DNA of 64,000 nucleotides from NCBI GenBank assembly GCA_913774625.1, contig CAJYHL010000053.1:124001-188000 (forward strand), read 5' to 3'. This DNA comes from an uncultured Acidovorax sp. GTDB lineage: Bacteria > Pseudomonadota > Gammaproteobacteria > Burkholderiales > Burkholderiaceae_C. Below are positions 29,219 to 37,995 of the stretch, in pieces (position 1 is the stretch's first letter; every line of letters starts with the position of its first letter). The notes under the pieces were generated by a model. That model was not told the DNA's origin. It saw only the letters and a program-made list of their open reading frames with translations, and searched no databases. Both the position numbers and the translations under genes were made by a program.

Positions 29219-29470
29219 ATGCCCGCCGCCGGCCTGAACGCCCCCGCACCGGACCCGGTCCGCTGCCCCCTCTGCGGCCAGCCCAACCAGTGCGCCGCCG
29301 AAGCCGGCCGCCCGGCTGCGGAATGCTGGTGCATGCAGGCCTGCATGGATCCGGCCGCGCTGGCCGCCATCCCTCCTGCGGCACGCGGCCTGGCCTGCCT
29401 GTGCCCGCGCTGCGCCGCCGGCCTGCCCGCTGCCGGCGAGGGCAGCGCCGCGGCGGTGCCGCCGATATGA
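29219..29470 (+). CDS. Cysteine-rich CWC-family small protein
   Basis: 83 residues. Paired cysteines CPLCGQPNQC, the signature CWC, and CLCPRC near the end would coordinate one or two zinc ions, matching the small CWC family of unknown function. It starts 28 bp after the chemoreceptor gene. No ribosome-binding site is obvious, but the cysteine spacing is not expected from random high-GC sequence. Confidence 0.72.
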   Translation: MPAAGLNAPAPDPVRCPLCGQPNQCAAEAGRPAAECWCMQACMDPAALAAIPPAARGLACLCPRCAAGLPAAGEGSAAAVPPI

Positions 29471-29533
29471 TGGCGGGCTGGCCTCCCCCGCCTGTCCACC
29501 CCCTTCTTTTTCCATTCGCAAAGGACCGAACCC

Positions 29534-29722
29534 ATGCCCACCTACCACGTCGAAATGCTCGAAGGCCGCACCATCGAACAGAAGAAGAAGCTGGTCGAAG
29601 AGATCACCCGCGTCTCGGTCGAGGTGCTGGGTGGCTCGCCCGATTCGGTGGACGTGCTCATCACCGACGTGAAGCGCGAGAACTGGGCCACCGGCGGCAA
29701 GCTCTGGTCGGAAAAGCAGTGA
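29534..29722 (+). CDS. 4-oxalocrotonate tautomerase family protein
   Basis: 62 residues, the exact size of the family. The catalytic N-terminal proline is Pro2 (MPTYHVEML), exposed after methionine removal. The helix QKKKLVEEITRVSVEVLG and strand SVDVLITDVKRENWATGG follow the tautomerase fold. It catalyses keto-enol tautomerisation of small dicarboxylates or related activities. AAGGACC upstream acts as ribosome-binding site. No catechol meta-cleavage genes are adjacent, so the natural substrate is unclear. Confidence 0.85.
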   Translation: MPTYHVEMLEGRTIEQKKKLVEEITRVSVEVLGGSPDSVDVLITDVKRENWATGGKLWSEKQ

Positions 29723-29840
29723 GCATCCCCCTGCGCGGCTGCGCAGCGGGGCGGGCCTTGCTCGGCGCCTGCTGGCATGGGCCACGCCCGCAGCCCGGCA
29801 CGGGAGTCCATCCGGCCAGTTCCAAGGCCCAAGGCATGAC

Positions 29841-31292
29841 ATGACCGCGTCCGCCGCCCTGCTGCGCGAGCGCTACGGAGAACACTACCGCTGGCTGCTG
29901 CTGCTGTCCGTGATGGTGGGCACGATGGCTTCCATCATGTCGTCCACCATCGTGAACGTGGCGATTCCCGACCTGAGCCACCACTTCGCGCTGGGACAGG
30001 AGCGGGCGCAGTGGGTCACCTCCGGCTTCATGGTGGCCACCACCGTGGCCATGCTGACCACGCCGTGGCTGCTGGCGCGCTACGGCTACCGCGCCACCTA
30101 CGTGGGCGCCATGGCGCTGCTGCTGGCCGGAGGCATCGGCGGCGGCTTGGCGCGCGACTTCGGCCTGGTGCTGGCCGCCCGCGTGCTCGAAGGCCTCGCG
30201 GCCGGCGTGGTCCAGCCCATTCCCGCAGTCATCATCCTCTACGCATTCCAGCCCCACGAACAGGGGCGCGCCAGCGGCATCTTCGGCATGGGCGTGGTGC
30301 TGGCGCCAGCCATCGGTCCCAGCATCGGCGGCCTGCTGGTGGACTGGTTCGGCTGGCGTTCCATCTTCTTCATGGTGGTGCCGTTCTGCATCGCCTCCAT
30401 CGCCCTGGCCTACAAATACGTGCCGGTGAGCAGCCCTGGCGGCCAGGCCGCCAACCGGGCGGGCGAAAGCCTGGACTGGCGCGGACTGCTGCTGGGCGCG
30501 GCGGGCACGCTGTGCCTGCTCAACGGCCTGGTGGCGCTGCGCGGCGGCACGGCGCTGGAAGCGGCCGGCCTGCTGCTGGCCGCGCTGGCGGCGCTGGTCG
30601 CCTTCCTCTGGTGGCAGCGCCGGCTGCAGCAGCAGGGCCGCCGCCCGCTGATGGACCTGCGCATCTTCCAGTTCCGCCCCTTCGCCATGGGCAGCATCGT
30701 GGCCTTCATCTACGGCACGGCGCTGTTCGGCTCGACCTATCTGCTGCCGGTCTTCATGCAGCTGGGGCTGCAGCTGTCGGCCTCGCATGTCGGCACCATC
30801 ATGCTGCCGGCCGGCATCGTGCTGGCGCTCACCATTCCGCTGGTGGGCCGCATGGCCGACACCCGGCCCACGCACCTGCTGGTCAGCATCGGCCTCGCGC
30901 TGCTGGCACTGTCCTTCGGGCTGATGCTGCTGGTGGACCTGCGAAGCGGCCTCTGGATGCTGGTGGCCTTCGCCGTGCTGGGCCGCATCGGGCTGGGCTT
31001 CATCCTGCCGTCGCTGAACCTGGGCGCCATGCGCCCGCTGGACAAGCCGCTCATCTCCCAGGGCTCCAGCGCCATCAGCTTCGTGCGCATGCTGGGCGGC
31101 GCAGCCGGCGTGAGCCTGTGCGGCATCGTGCTGGAATGGCGCATCGCCGCGCACGGCGACTCCCTGCGCACGGCGGCCAGCAGCCCGGCACGCATCGAGG
31201 CCTTCGGCGAAACCTTCCTGCTGCTGACAGCCCTGTGCCTGCTGGCGCTGGTGGCCGCCTGGCAGCTGCGCGCACCGCCAGGGCGCGATTGA
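29841..31292 (+). CDS. DHA2-type MFS efflux transporter (EmrB/QacA family)
   Basis: 483 residues with about 14 hydrophobic segments. Family features are SSTIVNVAIPDLSHHF in helix 1 and the antiporter motif C-like GMGVVLAPAIGPSIGGLLVD in helix 5. It uses the proton gradient to export hydrophobic or cationic compounds. No membrane-fusion (EmrA-like) partner is adjacent. It starts 118 bp after the tautomerase gene and is followed within 66 bp by the amidotransferase gene, so the three could share a transcript. Confidence 0.87.
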   Translation: MTASAALLRERYGEHYRWLLLLSVMVGTMASIMSSTIVNVAIPDLSHHFALGQERAQWVTSGFMVATTVAMLTTPWLLARYGYRATYVGAMALLLAGGIGGGLARDFGLVLAARVLEGLAAGVVQPIPAVIILYAFQPHEQGRASGIFGMGVVLAPAIGPSIGGLLVDWFGWRSIFFMVVPFCIASIALAYKYVPVSSPGGQAANRAGESLDWRGLLLGAAGTLCLLNGLVALRGGTALEAAGLLLAALAALVAFLWWQRRLQQQGRRPLMDLRIFQFRPFAMGSIVAFIYGTALFGSTYLLPVFMQLGLQLSASHVGTIMLPAGIVLALTIPLVGRMADTRPTHLLVSIGLALLALSFGLMLLVDLRSGLWMLVAFAVLGRIGLGFILPSLNLGAMRPLDKPLISQGSSAISFVRMLGGAAGVSLCGIVLEWRIAAHGDSLRTAASSPARIEAFGETFLLLTALCLLALVAAWQLRAPPGRD

Positions 31293-31358
31293 GCCGCACC
31301 GGCCCTGCCACGCACGCATCGTCCGACCTCTCCAGAAAAAGAAAGCCTCCCGCCCGCC

Positions 31359-32132
31359 ATGTGCCAGCTGCTCGGAATGAACGCCAACACGCCGACCGAC
31401 GTGACCTTCAGCTTCAGCGGCTTCGCGCAGCGCGCCGGCAACACGGCCGACCATTCGGACGGCTGGGGCATCGCCTTCTTCGAGGACCGGGGCCTGCGCC
31501 ATTTCGTGGACCACCAGCGCGCAGTCGATTCGCCGGTGGCCGAGCTGATCCGCCGCTACCCCATCCGCAGCCAGAACGTGATCGCGCACATCCGCAAGGC
31601 CACGCAGGGCAGCGTGGCGCTGCAGAACTGCCACCCCTTCGTGCGCGAGCTCTGGGGCCGCTACTGGGTGTTCGCCCACAACGGCGACCTGAAGGACTTC
31701 CGCCCCCGGCTGCACGCGCACTTCAAGCCGGTGGGCACCACCGACAGCGAGCACGCCTTCTGCTGGATCATGCAGGAGCTGTCCAAGTCCCACGCGGGCG
31801 TGCCCAGCATCGCCGAGCTGACGCTCACCCTCAAGGAACTGGCTGCGCAGATCCGGCCGCACGGCACCTTCAATTTCCTGCTGTCGAACGGCCAGGCGCT
31901 CTGGGCCCATGCCTCGACCTCGCTCTTCTACATCCAGCGCCGGCACCCGTTCGCGCAGGCCCAGCTGTGCGACGAGGACCTGCGCATCGACTTCTCCGCC
32001 CACACCACGCCCACCGACAAGGTGGCCGTGGTGGTGACCGCGCCGCTCACCACCAACGAGGAGTGGACCGCCTTCGAGCACGGCGAGCTGCGCGTGTTCG
32101 TGGACGGCGAATGCCTGCCCCGGCTGGGCTGA
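31359..32132 (+). CDS. Class II glutamine amidotransferase, YafJ type
   Basis: 257 residues. Cys2 after the initiator methionine is the N-terminal nucleophile (MCQLLGMN). Conserved segments DHSDGWGIAFFED, IAHIRKATQGSV and FAHNGDL form the glutaminase pocket. There is no synthetase domain, so the acceptor is unknown; YafJ-like proteins are stand-alone putative amidotransferases. The start is fixed by the need for Cys2. Confidence 0.88.
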   Translation: MCQLLGMNANTPTDVTFSFSGFAQRAGNTADHSDGWGIAFFEDRGLRHFVDHQRAVDSPVAELIRRYPIRSQNVIAHIRKATQGSVALQNCHPFVRELWGRYWVFAHNGDLKDFRPRLHAHFKPVGTTDSEHAFCWIMQELSKSHAGVPSIAELTLTLKELAAQIRPHGTFNFLLSNGQALWAHASTSLFYIQRRHPFAQAQLCDEDLRIDFSAHTTPTDKVAVVVTAPLTTNEEWTAFEHGELRVFVDGECLPRLG

Positions 32133-32166
32133 CCCCCGCCCTCCTCCCGAGCGGACCTGCGGCGGC

Positions 32167-32319
32167 TCAGCCCAGCGGTTTCCAGACCGGCGGCTCGGGC
32201 TCCGGCAGCAGCATCTGCGCATGGGCGGCCGGGCGCATCATCATGGCCTCGCGCTGCCGCTGACGCTTGATCTCGCGCGGCTTGGGCTTGTCGGGCTGAT
32301 GGCGGTACGTCTTGGACAT
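32167..32319 (-). CDS. Small basic protein of unknown function
   Basis: 50 residues starting MSKTYRHQPDKPKPREIKRQ, strongly basic at first, with a methionine cluster and a proline-rich end. A well-placed GGGAG lies 6 bases before the ATG at 32319, supporting translation. It is read toward the amidotransferase gene and away from the ECF-type promoter at 32424. No domain is recognised. The protein may bind nucleic acid because of its charge, but this is only a guess. Confidence 0.5.
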   Translation of the reverse strand: MSKTYRHQPDKPKPREIKRQRQREAMMMRPAAHAQMLLPEPEPPVWKPLG

Positions 32320-32423
32320 GGCGTTCTCCCGTGGGTGCATGTGCATGGCATCCATTACAAAAAGCCGAACGGCGGCCCATTGTCGGACACCGCCGCTGCA
32401 GTGCATCGGACGCGCGGGCGGGG

Positions 32424-32449
32424 CGATCCAAAATCCGCCTGCGCGCGTA
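32424..32449 (+). promoter_or_regulatory. ECF-sigma-type promoter P2 before the methyltransferase gene
   Basis: CGATCCA, 15 bases, CGTA. It has the same pattern and exact spacing as the sites before the ECF sigma gene (36252-36277) and before the FAD oxidoreductase gene (46244-46269). Its -10-like CGTA lies 46 bp before the ATG at 32496, giving a normal leader with GAGG as ribosome-binding site. Confidence 0.62.
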
Positions 32450-32495
32450 CAGCACGCATCCGGAAACCGTACCGCATCGCACACGAGGTAATCCC

Positions 32496-33530
32496 ATGGC
32501 CATCGCCGCCGCCATCCGCTGGGTCGAACAAGGGCGCGTGCCCGACCGCATCGTGCGCCATGGCATCCGCCGCCTGCTGCGCGAGCGGCTGGCCTCGCTG
32601 CACAGCGGCGATGCCGAATACACGGCCGACGCCACCCGCGCCTTCCTCGCCGAGATGCGCACCGCCGACCTGGCCCTGGTGCCGGAGAAGGCCAACGAAC
32701 AGCACTACGAGGTGCCCGAGGCCTTCTTCGGCCGCGTGCTGGGCCCGCACCGCAAGTACAGCTGCGGCTACTGGCCTTCCGACGCGACCACGCTGGAGCA
32801 GTCCGAAGCCCGCGCACTGGAGCTGAGCTGCGGGCATGCCGGCCTCGAAGACGGCCAGGACGTGCTGGAGCTGGGCTGCGGCTGGGGCTCGCTGACGCTG
32901 TGGATGGCGCAGCGCTATCCGAAGAGCCGCATCACCGCAGTCTCCAACTCGCATTCGCAGCGCACCTACATCCAGGCGCAGGCCCAGGCGCGGGGCCTGG
33001 CCAACGTGCGCGTCGTCACCTGCGACTTCAACGTGTTCGACACCGAGGAGCGCTTCGACCGCGTCGTCTCGGTCGAGATGTTCGAGCATCTGCGCAACTG
33101 GCCCCGGGCCTTCGCCCACGTGGCGCGCTGGCTCAAGCCTGGTGGCCGCTTCTTCATGCACGTGTTCGCCCACCGCGAGGCGCCCTACCCCTTCGTGGTC
33201 CAGGACGAGAGCGACTGGATGAGCGAGCATTTCTTCTCCGGCGGCATGATGCCCAGCGACGACCTGGCGCTGCACTGCCAGCAGGACCTGCTGCTGCTGG
33301 ACCGCTGGCGCTGGGACGGCACCCACTACCAGCGTACGGCCGAAGCCTGGCTGGCGCAGATGGACGCCCAGCGCGATGCGCTGATGCCGCTGTTCGAGGC
33401 CACCTACGGCGAGGACGCCGCCGTCTGGTGGGTGCGCTGGCGGCTCTTCTTCCTGTCGGTGGCGGAGCTTTTCGGCTACCACGGCGGCCAGCAATGGTGG
33501 GTCTCCCACTATCTTTTCAGCAAGCGCTGA
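32496..33530 (+). CDS. CFA-synthase-like SAM-dependent methyltransferase
   Basis: 344 residues. It has the class I methyltransferase core of the cyclopropane-fatty-acid synthase family. The family entry motif is NEQHYEVPEAFFGRVLG, the SAM site VLELGCGWGSLTLWMA, and the downstream region FDRVVSVEMFEHLRNW. It lacks the long N-terminal domain of classical Cfa, so it may methylate unsaturated phospholipid acyl chains or another lipid. It heads a run with DUF1295 and DUF2177 membrane proteins behind an ECF-type promoter, facing the chrR/ECF pair. A role in stress-induced membrane lipid modification is inferred from this context. Confidence 0.85.
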   Translation: MAIAAAIRWVEQGRVPDRIVRHGIRRLLRERLASLHSGDAEYTADATRAFLAEMRTADLALVPEKANEQHYEVPEAFFGRVLGPHRKYSCGYWPSDATTLEQSEARALELSCGHAGLEDGQDVLELGCGWGSLTLWMAQRYPKSRITAVSNSHSQRTYIQAQAQARGLANVRVVTCDFNVFDTEERFDRVVSVEMFEHLRNWPRAFAHVARWLKPGGRFFMHVFAHREAPYPFVVQDESDWMSEHFFSGGMMPSDDLALHCQQDLLLLDRWRWDGTHYQRTAEAWLAQMDAQRDALMPLFEATYGEDAAVWWVRWRLFFLSVAELFGYHGGQQWWVSHYLFSKR

Positions 33531-33567
33531 CCGCCCGGCGGATGTCGCGCAGCGCAGGCTCCAGGCC

Positions 33568-34356
33568 ATGACCGAACCGCTTTCCACCGCCCTGGCCGGC
33601 CTCGCCTGGATCGCCCTGCTGGCCCTCTGCACCTGGGTGGCCAGCCTGGTGCGCAGCGACGCCAGCCTGATCGACCGCGTCTGGGGCCCCTGCATCGGTG
33701 GCGCGGGCTGCGTCTATCTGGCGCTGCAGCCCGAGCCGCACGCCCGGGGCATGGCCATGGCGGCGCTGGGTGCTGCCTGGGCGCTGCGGCTCGCGGCCTT
33801 CATCACCTGGCGCAACTGGGGGCACGGCGAAGACCGGCGCTACCAGGAAATCCGCGCGCGCAACCAGCCCCATTTCGGCTGGCGCAGCCTGTACCTGGTC
33901 TTCGGGCTGCAGATGCTGCTGGCCTGGATCGTCTCGGCCCCGTTCCTCGCCGGCGTGCGCAGCGATGCGCCGCTGGGTCCGCTGGACGGCTTCGGCCTCG
34001 CCCTGGCGGCCTTCGGCATCGCGTTCGAAGCGGTGGGCGATGCGCAGATGGCCCGCTTCAAGGCCAGTCCCGCGAACCGCGGTCAGGTCATGGACCGGGG
34101 CCTCTGGCGCTACACGCGCCACCCCAACTACTTCGGCGAGGCCTGCCTGTGGTGGGGCCTCTGGTGCGTGGCGCTGGCGGGATCGGGCTGGGCCGCCGCC
34201 TGGACGGTGGTCTCTCCCCTGCTCATGACCGTGCTGCTGCTGCGCGTATCAGGCGTGGCCCTGCAGGAAAAGGACATGGCCGAGCGCCGCCCCGCCTACC
34301 GCGACTACATCGCCCGCACGAACGCCTTCATTCCCGGCCCGCCCCGGCGCGGCTGA
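33568..34356 (+). CDS. DUF1295 (steroid 5-alpha-reductase-like) membrane protein
   Basis: 262 residues, about seven membrane helices. The C-terminal signature GLWRYTRHPNYFGEACLWWG is characteristic of DUF1295 and related isoprenylcysteine-methyltransferase/steroid-reductase-like folds that bind NADPH or SAM. It lies 37 bp after the methyltransferase gene. Such proteins recur in ECF/ChrR-controlled lipid clusters; acyl-chain reduction or desaturation chemistry is conceivable but unproven. Confidence 0.87.
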   Translation: MTEPLSTALAGLAWIALLALCTWVASLVRSDASLIDRVWGPCIGGAGCVYLALQPEPHARGMAMAALGAAWALRLAAFITWRNWGHGEDRRYQEIRARNQPHFGWRSLYLVFGLQMLLAWIVSAPFLAGVRSDAPLGPLDGFGLALAAFGIAFEAVGDAQMARFKASPANRGQVMDRGLWRYTRHPNYFGEACLWWGLWCVALAGSGWAAAWTVVSPLLMTVLLLRVSGVALQEKDMAERRPAYRDYIARTNAFIPGPPRRG

Positions 34357-34413
34357 CGCCTACGCAAGCCCGCATCCGCTCCTTCAGCCCAGCACTCACA
34401 GGAAACCCACACC

Positions 34414-34830
34414 ATGATCCGCACCTTCGCCACCGCCTACGGCTGCTTCGCCGTGGTCTTCCTCGCCATGGACGCCGTCTGGCTGACCGCCATGGCCGAC
34501 CGGCTCTACCGCCCCGCCATCGGCCACCTGATGCGCGCAGACGGCTTCAGCATGGCGCCCGCCGCGCTCTTCTACCTGCTCTACGTGGCGGGCGCCGTGG
34601 CCTTCGCTGTGCGGCCCGGCCTGGAAAGCGGCAGTTGGCTGACCGCCATGGGCTGGGGCGCCCTGCTGGGCCTGCTGGCCTATGCCACCTACGACCTGAC
34701 CAACCAGGCCACGCTGCGCGACTGGCCTTGGCAGGTGACCATCGCCGACCTGTGCTGGGGCACCTTCGTCACGGGCGTGGCGTCCGCCGCAGCCTGCTAT
34801 GCGGCGCTGCGCGTGGGCGGATCGAATTGA
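34414..34830 (+). CDS. DUF2177-family membrane protein
   Basis: 138 residues with four membrane helices. MDAVWLTAMADRLYRPAIGH and LAYATYDLTNQATLRDWPW are typical of DUF2177. Function unknown. It is third in the methyltransferase / DUF1295 / DUF2177 run, 57 bp after its neighbour, with a ribosome-binding site AGGAAA upstream. It converges on chrR. Confidence 0.87.
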   Translation: MIRTFATAYGCFAVVFLAMDAVWLTAMADRLYRPAIGHLMRADGFSMAPAALFYLLYVAGAVAFAVRPGLESGSWLTAMGWGALLGLLAYATYDLTNQATLRDWPWQVTIADLCWGTFVTGVASAAACYAALRVGGSN

Positions 34831-34897
34831 TCCAAGGATGGGGAGATGGGAGAGGCAGGTGCGGGCCGCAGATGCAGGCCCTCACCCCGGGCCACTC

Positions 34898-35581
34898 TTA
34901 CATGCCTACCAGCCCGCCGATGGTGCGGGCGATGAAGCCGTCGAACAGCAGCCGGCCGTCCACGCTGGCCAGGCAGATGCACATGCCGCCTTCAGACACC
35001 ACGGGCTGGTGGCGGATGTCGCCGCCGGCGGAGTCGAAATCGCCGGCACCGAAGCTGGCGCGGCCGTCGTCGAAGCTGCCGTAGAGCACCTGCGTCATCT
35101 CCAGGTCGCTGTGGCTGTGGGTGGGCAGGCGCTTGCCCGCGCCGATGCGCAGCAGGAACAGCTTGGCCGCCGGGTCCTCCGGCACGGTCACCCGGCTCCA
35201 GTACATCTGCGGCCCCATCCAGCGCCAGGGGGTGGCGCTGCAGCCCTGCAAGGCCTGCGGCCAAGCCGTGCCGGGCGGCAGGGCCGGACGGCGCGGGGCG
35301 GCAGCAGGAGCGGACGCCGCCAGCGGCGCAGGGGATGGAGCGCGATGATCGCCGCCGTCGATGGTCGCCAGCGCCCGCGCCAGCGCCTCGGGGGCGAGCG
35401 CGGCGGGCGGCAGCGCCTCCAGCAGGGCGCCGCCCAAAGCTTCGTATTCGCGCACCCGCTCGCGGCAGCGCGCACAGCTTTCCAGATGGCTGGCCACCAC
35501 CAGCGCAGGGCCCGTAGGCAGCCGGCCGGCCGCATGGGCCAGCAGAACCGCGTCTTCAGGATGATGCCGGATCGTCGTCAT
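34898..35581 (-). CDS. chrR: ChrR-like zinc-binding anti-sigma factor with cupin domain
   Basis: 227 residues. The N-terminal anti-sigma domain (residues 1-~75) has the zinc motif HLESCARC with a histidine upstream (IRHHPEDAVLLAHAAGRL). After an alanine/proline linker comes a C-terminal cupin (LPTHSHSDLEMTQVLYG). In Rhodobacter sphaeroides, ChrR holds sigma RpoE inactive until singlet oxygen or organic peroxide triggers release. It overlaps the sigma gene by 4 bp, the normal paired arrangement. Confidence 0.9.
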   Translation of the reverse strand: MTTIRHHPEDAVLLAHAAGRLPTGPALVVASHLESCARCRERVREYEALGGALLEALPPAALAPEALARALATIDGGDHRAPSPAPLAASAPAAAPRRPALPPGTAWPQALQGCSATPWRWMGPQMYWSRVTVPEDPAAKLFLLRIGAGKRLPTHSHSDLEMTQVLYGSFDDGRASFGAGDFDSAGGDIRHQPVVSEGGMCICLASVDGRLLFDGFIARTIGGLVGM

Positions 35582-36243
35582 GGTTCGAGGGCGCCGAGCA
35601 GCCGGCGCAGGTGATTGACGGCCAGGCGCACGCGCGACTTCACGGTGCCCAGCGGAATGCCGAGTTCCTGAGCGATGCGGGCATGCGGGTGCTCCTCGAA
35701 GAACGAAAGGCGCACGATATGCGCCTGCTCTTCCGAAAGATGGCGCATGGCTTCGCGCACGCGCACTTCCCGCTGCCGGGCACTGAACAGTTCATCGGGC
35801 CGCAGGTCTTCGTCGTCCTGCAGCGTGTCGGTTTCGCCGTCGTCCGCATCGGAGACGATGGCATGGCCCTTGCGGCGCAGATGGTCCACCCGCAGGTTGC
35901 GCGCAATGGTGAAGATCCAGGTGGACACTCCGGCATGGCCGGCATCGTAGAGCGCGGCCTTGCGCCATACGCTGACCATGGTTTCCTGCACCAGCTCTTC
36001 GGCCAGGGCCTCGGACGTGCCCAGCCGCATGAGGTAAGACTTCACGCGCGGGGCGAAATGCTTGAAGATGGCCGCGAAGGCCTGGCGGTCCTGCCGGGCC
36101 GCCACGGCCTGGAGCCAGACGCTCCATTCGTCGCCGTTCGGCATAGAGCCGCTGGATTGCTGGGTGGTCACGATCGACAGGTAAGGCGGCCGGGACCTCG
36201 CCGCCCCGGCTGGCCACTCTGACGGCTGATGAACGGTAGTCAT
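35578..36243 (-). CDS. ECF sigma factor paired with ChrR (RpoE-like)
   Basis: 221 residues from the ATG at 36243. Region 2 is VKSYLMRLGTSEALAEELVQ and STWIFTIARNLRVDHLRR; region 4 is LSEEQAHIVRLSFFEEHPHA and LGIPLGTVKSRVRLAVNHLR. Partnership with ChrR predicts release under singlet oxygen or peroxide stress. Its own upstream site TGATCTA-N15-CGTA ends only 8 bases before this ATG, implying autoregulation and a leaderless or near-leaderless mRNA. A shorter 188-residue start at 36144 is possible. It probably controls the lipid-enzyme blocks at 32496-34830 and 46278-49773. Confidence 0.9.
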   Translation of the reverse strand: MTTVHQPSEWPAGAARSRPPYLSIVTTQQSSGSMPNGDEWSVWLQAVAARQDRQAFAAIFKHFAPRVKSYLMRLGTSEALAEELVQETMVSVWRKAALYDAGHAGVSTWIFTIARNLRVDHLRRKGHAIVSDADDGETDTLQDDEDLRPDELFSARQREVRVREAMRHLSEEQAHIVRLSFFEEHPHARIAQELGIPLGTVKSRVRLAVNHLRRLLGALEP

Positions 36244-36251
36244 GCTGCTGT

Positions 36252-36277
36252 TACGCAACGCTCGGTGCATTAGATCA
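36252..36277 (-). promoter_or_regulatory. ECF-sigma autoregulatory promoter P1
   Basis: Read leftward: TGATCTA (36277-36271), 15 bases, CGTA (36255-36252), then 8 bases to the ATG of the sigma gene. The -35 half resembles the TGATC element known for ChrR-linked RpoE factors. Two further copies in the window share the spacing exactly. Confidence 0.68.
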
Positions 36278-36325
36278 CAGCAATTTCCGCTGCGCAGGCA
36301 CCGGGGCGGAGGCCCCCGGGACACA

Positions 36326-37195
36326 TCAGCCGAAGCGCAGCGCCATCACCCCGGCCACGATCACCGCCGTGCCGATGGCGCGCTGCGCGCCGAAAGGCTC
36401 GCGCAGCCAGACGGTGCCGATGACGGCGGCGAAAAGCACCGAGGTTTCGCGCAGCGCGGCCACCACCGCCACGGGCGCGCGCGTCATGGCCCAGAGGGCG
36501 ATACCGTAGCTGCCCAGCGAGGCGGCCGTGCCCAGCGCCGCGACGGGCCAGCGGCCCGCCATGTAGCGCAGGGCGGCACGGCGCTCGCCCGCGCCCTTGC
36601 GCTGGTGGAGCACCAGCAGCAGGTAGGGCAGGCCGTCGAACAGGAACAGCGCCGCCACGTAGCTCAGGGCATTCCCCGAGGCGCGCACGCCCAGGCCGTC
36701 GATGACGGTGTAGAGCGCGATGATGGCGGCATTGGCCAGGGCGAAGCGCAGCGCCTTGCCGCGATGGCCGCCGCCCTGCAGGCTGGCGGGCGACAGCCCC
36801 AGCAGCAGCACGCCGGCGCAGATGCCGGCCACGCCCCACCAGGCACGGCCCGAGAGAGCTTCGCCGATGAACGCCTGGCTGGAAAGCGCCACCAGCAGCG
36901 GTGCGCAGCCCCGCATGACCGGGTAGGTCAGCCCCAGGTCGCCGTGGCGGTAGGCTCCGGCGAGCGCCGCGTAGTAGCCGATGTGGACCAGGGTGGAGGC
37001 GGCGATATAGGGCCAGGCCGCCGGGGCCGGCAGTCCGGCCGCGGCCAGCAGCGGCACGGCAGCGATGCAGCCCAGGCTGTGGATCAGGGCCGTGTCCAGG
37101 GCCTTGTCGGCCGCCGACTTGATGAGCGCGTTCCAGCCGGCATGCAGCAGCGCGCCGCACAGCACGGCCAGGACGACGCCGCCGGCCAGGCTCAC
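36326..37195 (-). CDS. EamA/DMT-family transporter
   Basis: 289 residues with ten membrane helices in two EamA repeats. Motifs include LLHAGWNALIKSAADK near the start, YPVMRGCAPLLVALSS and VVAALRETSVLFAAVIGTVW. Family members export amino acids or other small metabolites. It overlaps the GntR regulator gene by 4 bp, so both are read as a unit away from the phosphonate operon. It may export a by-product of phosphonate metabolism, which is inference only. Confidence 0.87.
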   Translation of the reverse strand: MSLAGGVVLAVLCGALLHAGWNALIKSAADKALDTALIHSLGCIAAVPLLAAAGLPAPAAWPYIAASTLVHIGYYAALAGAYRHGDLGLTYPVMRGCAPLLVALSSQAFIGEALSGRAWWGVAGICAGVLLLGLSPASLQGGGHRGKALRFALANAAIIALYTVIDGLGVRASGNALSYVAALFLFDGLPYLLLVLHQRKGAGERRAALRYMAGRWPVAALGTAASLGSYGIALWAMTRAPVAVVAALRETSVLFAAVIGTVWLREPFGAQRAIGTAVIVAGVMALRFG

Positions 37196-37971
37196 GTGGC
37201 CGCCGCAGCCGCCTTGCGGCCGGCCTTGCCGCGCGCGGCCTTCGGGGACGGCTCGGCCTGGGCGTAGGCCGCCGCGCCCGCCCCTGCAGCGGTGCGCCGG
37301 CTGGCCTCCAGCGTGCGGGCACGGCTGTTCATCACATGCTGGAACATGGCCTGGCCCGCCGCCTCGGGGTCGCCCGTCGCGATGGCCTTGACGATCTGCT
37401 TGTGCTCGCGCGCATAGACCGCCATGGATTCCTCGTTGAGGTTGCGGCGGCGGTAGAGCGACAGTTCCTTGACCAGCTTGCGGTAGGTGGCCACCAGCTT
37501 GGCATTGCCCGCCAGCTCCAGCAGCCGGTCGTGGAAGGCCAGGTTGGTGGCGTGAAAGTCCTGCGCCTGGCCGGCCTTCGCTGCGCGGTCCATGGCGTCG
37601 GCCAGCTGCCGCAGCTCGCGCACCTGGGCCGGCGTGGCCGTCTCGGCCAGCTTGCGGCCGACGTAGAGGTCCATCACGGCGCGCACCTCGAAGATCTCCA
37701 GCGCCTCTTCGACGGAGACATCGCGCACGAACACGCCCCGGTTCTTCTCGGTGCGCACCAGGCCGGCCTCTTCGAGCATGCGGAAGGCCTCGCGCACCGG
37801 CCCGCGCGAGACGCCGAGCCGGTCGGCCAGCGTGGCCTCGGCGAGCTTGGCGCCCGGCGCCAGGTCGCCTTCGAGGATCAGGCGCTCGATCTCGGTCTGC
37901 ACCAGCCCCGCCAGCGAGTTGCTCTGCAGCTGCGCGATGTCCGGCAGCGGCGATGTCTTTCGTTCGGTCAT
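37192..37971 (-). CDS. GntR-family (FadR-type) regulator of phosphonate utilisation
   Basis: 259 residues. N-terminal winged HTH ([34 protein letters not shown]) and an all-helical FCD effector domain from about residue 90, with likely metal-ligand histidines in [14 protein letters not shown] and FQHVMN. The C-terminal ~30 residues are a lysine/alanine-rich tail. It is divergent from the aminoethylphosphonate transporter genes with palindromic half-sites between, which supports control of that operon. Related regulators are consistently found beside phosphonate genes. Confidence 0.86.
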   Translation of the reverse strand: MTERKTSPLPDIAQLQSNSLAGLVQTEIERLILEGDLAPGAKLAEATLADRLGVSRGPVREAFRMLEEAGLVRTEKNRGVFVRDVSVEEALEIFEVRAVMDLYVGRKLAETATPAQVRELRQLADAMDRAAKAGQAQDFHATNLAFHDRLLELAGNAKLVATYRKLVKELSLYRRRNLNEESMAVYAREHKQIVKAIATGDPEAAGQAMFQHVMNSRARTLEASRRTAAGAGAAAYAQAEPSPKAARGKAGRKAAAAAT

Positions 37972-37995
37972 GGGGCGGATGCTACGCCAGAATCA

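Noticed and set aside
29661-32222. 853-codon open frame on the minus strand
   Set aside because: Spans several well-supported plus-strand genes and has repetitive Gln/His/Arg-rich translation typical of shadow frames.
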